In this document: positions 57,151-64,000 of the stretch, in pieces
Layout of the letters: every line of letters begins with the position of its first letter
Numbering within the stretch: the stretch's first letter is position 1
Source: Enchytraeus crypticus
Taxonomy: Eukaryota > Annelida > Clitellata > Enchytraeida > Enchytraeidae
NCBI GenBank assembly: GCA_905160935.1
Contig: CAJHZI010000197.1
Coordinates: forward strand, 1,075,001 to 1,139,000
Direction of reading: 5' to 3'
DNA length: 64,000 bases
Program-made: the position numbers and the translations under genes
Notes under the pieces: generated by a model
Seen by the model: only the letters and a program-made list of their open reading frames with translations
What the model was told of the DNA's origin: nothing
Database searches by the model: none

Positions 57151-59622
57151 TAATATATATACAATGTAGCTTACTAGCCTACTATAGATTTATGGAGCGA
57201 GAAATGCAACATATTGAGTGTGAACATGTAACTTGAACCAGCCACTGGGTTGAAGAAGAATATATAAGCCTACATCATATATATCATTTGTATCTTAACA
57301 ACTTTAAGTAATACTCAAAAAACAGCTAAACTCTATAGAACTGGAAATTTGAAATATTTCATTACACTGAACTATTCTACTATTGCAGGTTTTATTATGT
57401 AATTCTTTTATCGAACTACTATAATTCAGTAATCAAGCCATAGTATAAATGCTACAAATTTTTAGAAAATTACTCCAAAATTAGTTCAGAAACTGAAATG
57501 AATCCTTAGAAATACTCTTTGCAGAGAAGAAATATGACAATGGTTAAAGTTTAACAAAGAAATCCAGAATAAATCTTTAGTCAAATGGAGCGTTGAAGAG
57601 CTCCCGTTTACTAGTATAACGACTTAAAATTTAAATACGTTTTCTTAATACAATTGCCAGGTCAGAGTTGATCCATCTGAAATTAATTTCGTGGATTAGT
57701 GATCAGGCAATGCGTTGTAGGCAACCGGTGTGGAGACATTATTTTGTAATATTGATCAGCCAAACAACACATCACAGAATAATTAATAGATAAGTTGCTA
57801 AAAGTTTGCACTAAAATTAAATCATATCCAAGACATCACATCAATCTTCAAGGACAAAATTAATTGCAAAAATATAAAATTTGGACGCACCGCATTGATA
57901 TCAAAGCATTTATTGTTTCTGTTAGATGATAAAATTAATCTGTCCCTGAAGCCAAAACCTAAACTACATACCATTACAAAGAATTTACAAGGCACATAAT
58001 ACTCCCTGCATGCTGTGCAACAGGGGTACACGAATAACAGACGGATACAAAAACTGTCCTAATACGAGCATAGTCTAGTACGTCACATTGTATTGAGAAA
58101 ACATAGGTTTTAATGTATTAAAAAATATATAATAAACACTGAGAGTAGGGCCTGTACAATAACTAGCCCAGAATCATTTCTACGTAACATTTTAATTTTT
58201 TAATATATTTGTTAAAATTCTTTCAAAATCAAGAAGCTAACAAATATTCTTAAATATTAGAGATAGTATGTGTGTACAAGTATAACGGAAATCGTGCCAG
58301 ACGCTTTATAACTTAAAGCCAGATATAACAGAATATTTTGTACATTGTTCACTCACTTGAGAATTTAAAGAACTCCTAAGAACTCTATGATTTAATTTTT
58401 AACAATATGACAGACGAATTCAAATAAGGAAATACCATCAATTATATTTATAGGTCAGGGGATACGAAAATAGCGTGTATATAAGTTTAAATATACACTG
58501 TGAACGAGCTGAAGCAACGTCTCGTAAATGTTGTCAAAGCAAGCTGAAATCTGACCCTAGTATAATGTTAGCGATACTAGATATCCAAGAACTTCTACAA
58601 GGAATATCGTTAGGCATTTAACTGTGGAGTGCTTAAATGGCATCAATTGTTCGTTGCCAGTTACATTTATATAGGGATTTATAACACTGATTCATTAAAT
58701 TCATCCACATATTTGAAGTCGCTACTTATTTATACTGTACAAGCATGTGCAAAAGTTACGATTATATTTTTTTCAATACAGTGTGAATTTATAGGATACT
58801 TCCTCCTCTAAAGAGGAACATACTAATAGTTGGGAACTTTATTGTTACAGAATTTAGGGCAGACAATGTTCAAAGCTTAATTCTTATAACTTTCTCATTT
58901 AAAATTACCAAAATTGAAACTTAGCACGCTATAAGAAAATGCAGAGTGAATTAAACTAAAATCAGCTTTTACAATTCAATTAAATTGCAAAAGTTGATAA
59001 TAACTATAGTTCACAAATAATACATTACTTCAATCTACATAGGACATACGTTTCAAAATGATAGTCATTAAAAATAAATCTTCTAGAAACACCGATTCAT
59101 CTGGCACAAACAACTTGTATAGAATAGTTGACATACCTTCTATACATATATCACAGAATACAAAGCCACAGTATAGCTAACGCATTCATACAGTAAACAC
59201 AACAAAGAACTATGATGATAACCTGGATTATTAATCCTTTCCGTAGAGCTCAGTTTAATCGACTTAATGTTACCTCTCCACTTATCTACCATCATGTGCT
59301 AATATTATCTACTATTTGCTAGAATTATCAAAGCCTACTAGTGTTCGCTATTACTCTCTCAAACTAGCCAATATATTGTAAAGTGATTTTAACATGTCAA
59401 AAATTGAATGTGATGTAAAGATGCTTCTCTATTTCTTCTAATAAGCATTAGGCCTATTATTTATCTAAACTATGCGTCAATATGTCATATGACACTAAGC
59501 ATCTTTCTGTTGAATAAATGTGGAATTGCACATTCAAAAGCGACTTTTGAAAAGACGAAAGAACTCCTAACAAATGGTATTGAGAAAACACATAGATAAA
59601 GATTGTGAACATATTGGTCTGA
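55085..59622. other. Non-coding DNA with microsatellites, copy 2
   Basis: Counterpart of 36560-41097, with the (CAT)n and (TA)n tracts at unchanged length. At 58767-58784 it keeps the non-homopolymer version of the sequence overwritten by T in copy 1. Confidence 0.45.
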
Positions 59623-60037
59623 ACAACAGTTCTGTACGGATGAGCAACGTGAACGTTAAGGAAAGAGGATATCAGGAAAATCGAAGCATTGGAAATGTTG
59701 TTATGTAGAAAGATGGAAGAGATTAGTTGGATTTCTAAATTACAAATGAAGTTCTTGAGTGAGTTATTACAGATAGACATTAATAGTTGCGATAAGAAAT
59801 AGAAAAAATATGGATAGGAAGGATGCCGCAAGGGAGAATGATGTAGTGGAAGAGAGAATACAAAGGAAAAGAGTTAGAAGCAATTTGAGATACAGGATTT
59901 TAGATGATTTGATAGTATATTATTATAAAAGAGATAAAAAAGGATGGCTGAGGATAGAATTGGTCGAAGGAGTTATATGCCATGGACATGCACTAAGAGA
60001 GAGTGAAAAAGAGAGAACTTCTGCTGCTGATGTCTGA
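59623..60037 (+). pseudogene. LINE C-terminal fragment, copy 2
   Basis: Same as 41098-41512, with RKIEALEMLLCRK and RVRSNLRYRILDDL. Confidence 0.72.
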
Positions 60038-61578
60038 GGCCATTTAAAGCTCTACGTGATGCCGTTCAATGGTTTCCAGCGACAGGGCGTCGTTGTTAGA
60101 CTACAACAGCCGTCAAGTTTTAGTCAGGACAATGATTCTGCTAATAGCTGAGCTCAAATAAGCAATGCGCTAGAATTTCTCTTAGGATGACAATGCTAAC
60201 TTATCGTCTCTACCAATACTATACCAACAATTATCAGCTTTAATGATTTTAAGCACTTGCTAAATCTATCCATGCTATTTATGAGCTCCTGCAATTCATC
60301 TGCAAAGAAATAAAGCTGAATATAAGTTGAACTGAAGTTAACTGAACTGAAGTTAACGCAGCTCTTCTTCTTATCCAAACATTCTAATTTTGATTCTTTC
60401 TCACAGTGCAAAACTTCGATAACACGTCAAAAGTACACAACTTAACAAGAGCTAACTGCACTATTAAAATTTTCCGCAACCGATCAGACATGCTATGAAT
60501 ACTAGAAATTCAGGAAATCTTGAAAAAGCTTGGATATATCTAGAAAGTTCTCCATTAGTGATCAGTGTAAATACTTCTCAGTATAATGATTGTTAAACAC
60601 TGCCGTCATCAATGCGCCTCCAGAAAAGAGCTTGAGATATAATCGTTTGATGCTGATGAATGCCTCAACACGTAAAAATCAAGTTCACACTTTAATCGTT
60701 GAGCCATAGACTGCCTTAGCGTGTTACAGGCAATCCTAGTTCATAAAAACTGATACTGAGATATACCATAGCCATAAAGATAAAATGATATACAAAGAAA
60801 TATACCACATCTTTAAAGATGATATATAGCCATAGTTCGAGCTTAAATACAATAATTACTCTGATATTACTGATAATTGTAATTATTACTAGGCCTACAC
60901 TATAAACTAGCAACGTTATATATCCGTATAGCGATATATAAACACTGGGTTACACATAATAATCTTAGCGAATTATTGCTTGACGAACTCTATGTAAATC
61001 AGAAAACACATAGACCTGAAAGCCAAAAATAAGTTATGCTCAAATTTACATATGCAATTAAAAAAAATCAATGTAAAATTAATGTAAATGTCAATCCTAA
61101 ACACCATGCTGGAAAACTGAATTACCTAATCAAATCAATCGCCCAAAGATCCTCACTGATTTTATTTCCATATTCAAATAGGGGTGACGAGTGCCGCTAT
61201 GAATGTGGCTGGCGACAGCTAGGCTATTCGAGACTTCATTTTTTAAGCTACAAACGTATGGCTTTGTAGCATGACATATCTACCATAGAGCATCACTCAA
61301 CAAATATTTCAATGACAACTTGTGCTTGTTCTTCGTGAATATTATATAAAGAATTAAATTGCTAAATTAATAACATTATGACTGAAAAAGTTTGATCTCA
61401 ATCAATATCAACATTTATATAGTAATAATACATCGAAAGTAAAAGAGATGCTTACAAAACAAGCTATCGCCAGCACCTGAGTAACCTAAGATAATGCTTA
61501 ATGTTGCACACATGCAATCAGGGCGATTAAAAAGAAAAGAAAAATGAATTGTGAAGTAATAAAGTCTAGATGGTAAAC
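60038..61578. other. Non-coding DNA, copy 2
   Basis: Counterpart of 41513-43053. No supportable gene. Confidence 0.4.
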
Positions 61579-61714
61579 TGGTACAAAAAACTAAAGCTAA
61601 TATTAACGTCAGTTTCCTTACTCGAAAGCGATGTCAGTGCCCAGGATTAGAACCCCGCACATACCGATCCGCGGTCGAATATCTTACCGACATCGCCACT
61701 GGTTTCAGTGGCGA
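61579..61714 (-). repeat. tRNA-derived SINE, copy 2 of 43054
   Basis: Same degenerate SINE with the deleted core and inverted head. Confidence 0.82.
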
Positions 61715-62368
61715 GGTTTTCTATTTTTAGTCGATTTGGCACGCCAATTTCATAATATAAAAAAAGTTTCATGAAATTCCTATATAAACATACAGCTTTG
61801 TTACCGTTGGCCTCTAATTACCATAACAATAATTCGCACTGAATATGTAAAATTTGAGAACAAACTTAATCTAACTTTCAATGCCCTCATGAGCATACTT
61901 ATTTTTCTTGGGACATCAGACTTATTTATATGCGCTGATTACAAAGACTACTTTGATTAAAAGGAAATAATTAATTTAAAAAAATAAATTTACTGCAAAC
62001 AATCAAGTCAATATTCAGCTTCCATCAGCCATACACAGCATATGCTTTTCGACCTATTACATAAAATCCTATAAATGCTTGGCTCAACATAAATCTACAA
62101 CTGAAGGGATGCGAGAGCAAATAATCCAATAATACAGCCATCAACAAATTTAATTCAATGAAATTTCATATTGATATGAATCTGCGTTTTCGTTTTAACT
62201 TTAAATTCTATATACTTAAGGTCAAATGGTTTATAAGCTAATGCTGAATTTTTCGAGCTACTCTGTATTACCAAAGAGATCCCATGGAGTTAAAAATTTA
62301 ATCCACATGTAGGCCTATAATATAGCATACATGTAGATACATTAAAAATAATACCTATGCATAAGACT

Positions 62369-62501
62369 GGCTGGAGCCAGTGGCGAATTCGGTAAGAAAC
62401 TAGACCGCAGATCAGTATGTGAGGGGTTCAAATCCTGGGCTCTCCCGTCACTGATATCGCTTTCGAGTGAGGAAACTGACGTTAACCTTAGCTTTACCAG
62501 C
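62369..62501 (+). repeat. tRNA-derived SINE, copy 2 of 43844
   Basis: Same sequence: A box TGGCGAATTCGG, B box GGTTCAAATCC, tail GAGGAAACTGACGTTAACC. Confidence 0.88.
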
Positions 62502-63212
62502 TTTTAAGAATAATGGAGAGCAGATTTAAGCTGAAGAAAATGCCTTTATTACATGTGATGCCTGGAATAAAGAAATGCCTAAAAAAACTCAAGATAGCAA
62601 TAAGTTGCTTCAGCTAAAGAATATACAAGCAATCAAAGTCAACGGCAAAGAGAGTCTAAAAGGAAACGATAGGCTGTTTGAAAAGCATGAATAAGAAAAA
62701 GAAGTAATATTAATAAAATATTTGTCAGCATTCGAAATTAGGCCCCCAAAATCGGTTACGTTATCAATAGTCAAATTGCTTATAAATCGATCATCCAAAA
62801 CATTATGCTGAAGTTAAGACTATCAAATATTGTTATCTGCAAGAAAATAGAATGAACCTTCCTGTATCATCCACGCATTTATGTTACTTTCACAGTGTAA
62901 CGTACATAACTTTCATTATGGACATTTTGCATTAAAAATCAAATCACTGATTTACTTAACTGCAGTTGACAACTGTCTAAGAAAGCCTATGTATATCACA
63001 ATTTTATTTCAAGTAGCCTATTAAGTTCGAAATTATTATAATTTTACTACAACTCTTCAACACTTCTCCTAATAGGTCCTTGACTCTTAAATTATGATCC
63101 TAGCGAGAAATAAAATCACACAAATAACGTAACGAAATTCAATATGGATATGGTTGAATTAAGAAAGCAATTAACAGACACAAGAGATATAAACACATCC
63201 AGACATTTCAGA

Positions 63213-63542
63213 TTACTGGCGATGCCCCCTGGTGTCCAGTGTTAGTTGACCCTCGTCCTCGATGACGGTCTGTTGAGGAGGCAGACTGGTCAGGATGGGC
63301 AGGGTCTCAGTGTCGACACCGGGGGGCACGCTCGCTCGAGTTCCTATCGGCTGGTAACGGTAGCTCGAGGCGTCCAGAGTCGACTCTTTGCCGCTAGGAG
63401 TGACTGGGTCATTCAGCTGACCCGGTAGATTGTCGTAAGTCTTCAGACCAGTGCTACCAACGCTACCTCGAAAACTCTGACGAGCAGGAGAGCGGTAACG
63501 CATCTTAATGTACTCGAGTTCATCATGGACTGGTTGTGCTGA
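63213..63542 (-). CDS. C-terminal coding exon of an unrecognised gene, copy 2
   Basis: Same exon as 44688-45017, with the same acceptor TTTGTCTTTCAG, open frame and stop, and no coding change. If the long repeat is a real tandem duplication, the locus has two identical last exons. A minus-strand gene entering from the right would then meet this copy first and the copy at 44688 second. If the repeat is an assembly artefact, there is only one exon. Confidence 0.72.
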   Translation of the reverse strand, partial: SAQPVHDELEYIKMRYRSPARQSFRGSVGSTGLKTYDNLPGQLNDPVTPSGKESTLDASSYRYQPIGTRASVPPGVDTETLPILTSLPPQQTVIEDEGQLTLDTRGHRQ

Positions 63543-64000
63543 AAGACAAACATACAGAGGGAATTAAAGTACGCATCAAGGATCGGTATTAGAAGTAACA
63601 GATACTGAAAACGTCATGCTGAGACGTCGCAGAACTATACAAACAGTACAGGATCTTATGGAATTGTTCTGCTTCATAGTAGACAAACATAGGCGTAGTT
63701 AAATACACACAATAGAGTACATTTAAAAGTCAATAAATAGTTAACAGGAACAGCTGTATTATATATATTAGATATTAGTTAACAGCTGTATTATATATAT
63801 ATTATCTCTATTCACCAAAAAAGTGGCAGTAGTACAAGAAAGGAAAATAAGACAACAAAAAAAATTACATTATTGTAAAACTTACAAAATAGTAAGCTAC
63901 TAAAACATAAAATGTAAATATGCTAAATTATATCAACAACAACAAAATTAACATAACATAATGCATTAATATTATCATTTAAATAAATCATCATAAAAAT
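63543..64000. other. Intron of the minus-strand gene, copy 2, cut by window end
   Basis: Counterpart of 45018-45475. It keeps TCTATTCACC where copy 1 has an A run. No coding signal. Confidence 0.5.

Larger units (their letters stand above)
46648..64000. repeat. Long direct repeat, copy 2 (cut by window end)
   Basis: Begins CATCCCTTGTGGGG at 46648, joined to different left-hand sequence (GTCATACG) from copy 1 (CTACACT). It then follows copy 1 base for base apart from the LINE differences and the two homopolymer blocks. It still matches at 64000. If this is a simple tandem duplication, the unit would be about 18.5 kb and copy 2 would end near 65170. Confidence 0.97.

Overview
The window is nuclear DNA from an invertebrate animal. 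It is AT-rich and gene-poor, with spliced coding exons separated by long introns, AATAAA poly(A) signals, a mariner-type transposon, several non-LTR retrotransposon families, tRNA-derived SINEs and many microsatellites. No operon, ribosome-binding site or prokaryotic gene is present. The word TAGGCCTA recurs, but the phylum cannot be fixed from the sequence alone.

Layout. 1-2035: tandem repeat, then a complete but internally deleted DD37D mariner/maT-like transposon (840-1756). 2036-3511: a composite of two LINE fragments in opposite orientation; the same composite recurs inverted at 16278-17731. 6935-13422 (+): two coding exons of an ionotropic glutamate receptor (iGluR) gene, separated by a 5.6-kb intron. 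This is the main find. The terminal exon joins the end of ligand-binding segment S1 to the start of S2 through about 10 residues, so M1, the pore loop and M3 are absent. M4 is replaced by a Ser-rich stretch and a short hydrophobic C-terminus. 14.8-24.5 kb: SINEs, an L2-like LINE 3' end and two decayed reverse transcriptase genes, mostly on the minus strand. 26185-26297: a possible small terminal exon.

28120-64000: a near-perfect direct repeat. Copy 1 starts at 28120 and can be followed to 45475. Copy 2 starts at 46648 and is cut by the window end. Each copy holds the same 5'-truncated LINE (endonuclease plus reverse transcriptase), other LINE 3' ends, SINEs, a cluster of palindromes and one real-looking C-terminal coding exon on the minus strand (44688-45017 and 63213-63542). 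Differences cluster in the LINE and in two same-length homopolymer overwrites in copy 1, so an unpurged haplotype or assembly duplication must be weighed against a real tandem duplication.

Function. The only genes with host-type coding signal are the poreless iGluR-like gene, the unrecognised minus-strand terminal exon (in both copies) and, weakly, the small exon at 26185. The remaining recognisable content is mobile-element sequence. The SINE family and the L2-like LINEs share a 3' tail, which suggests the LINE machinery mobilised the SINE.
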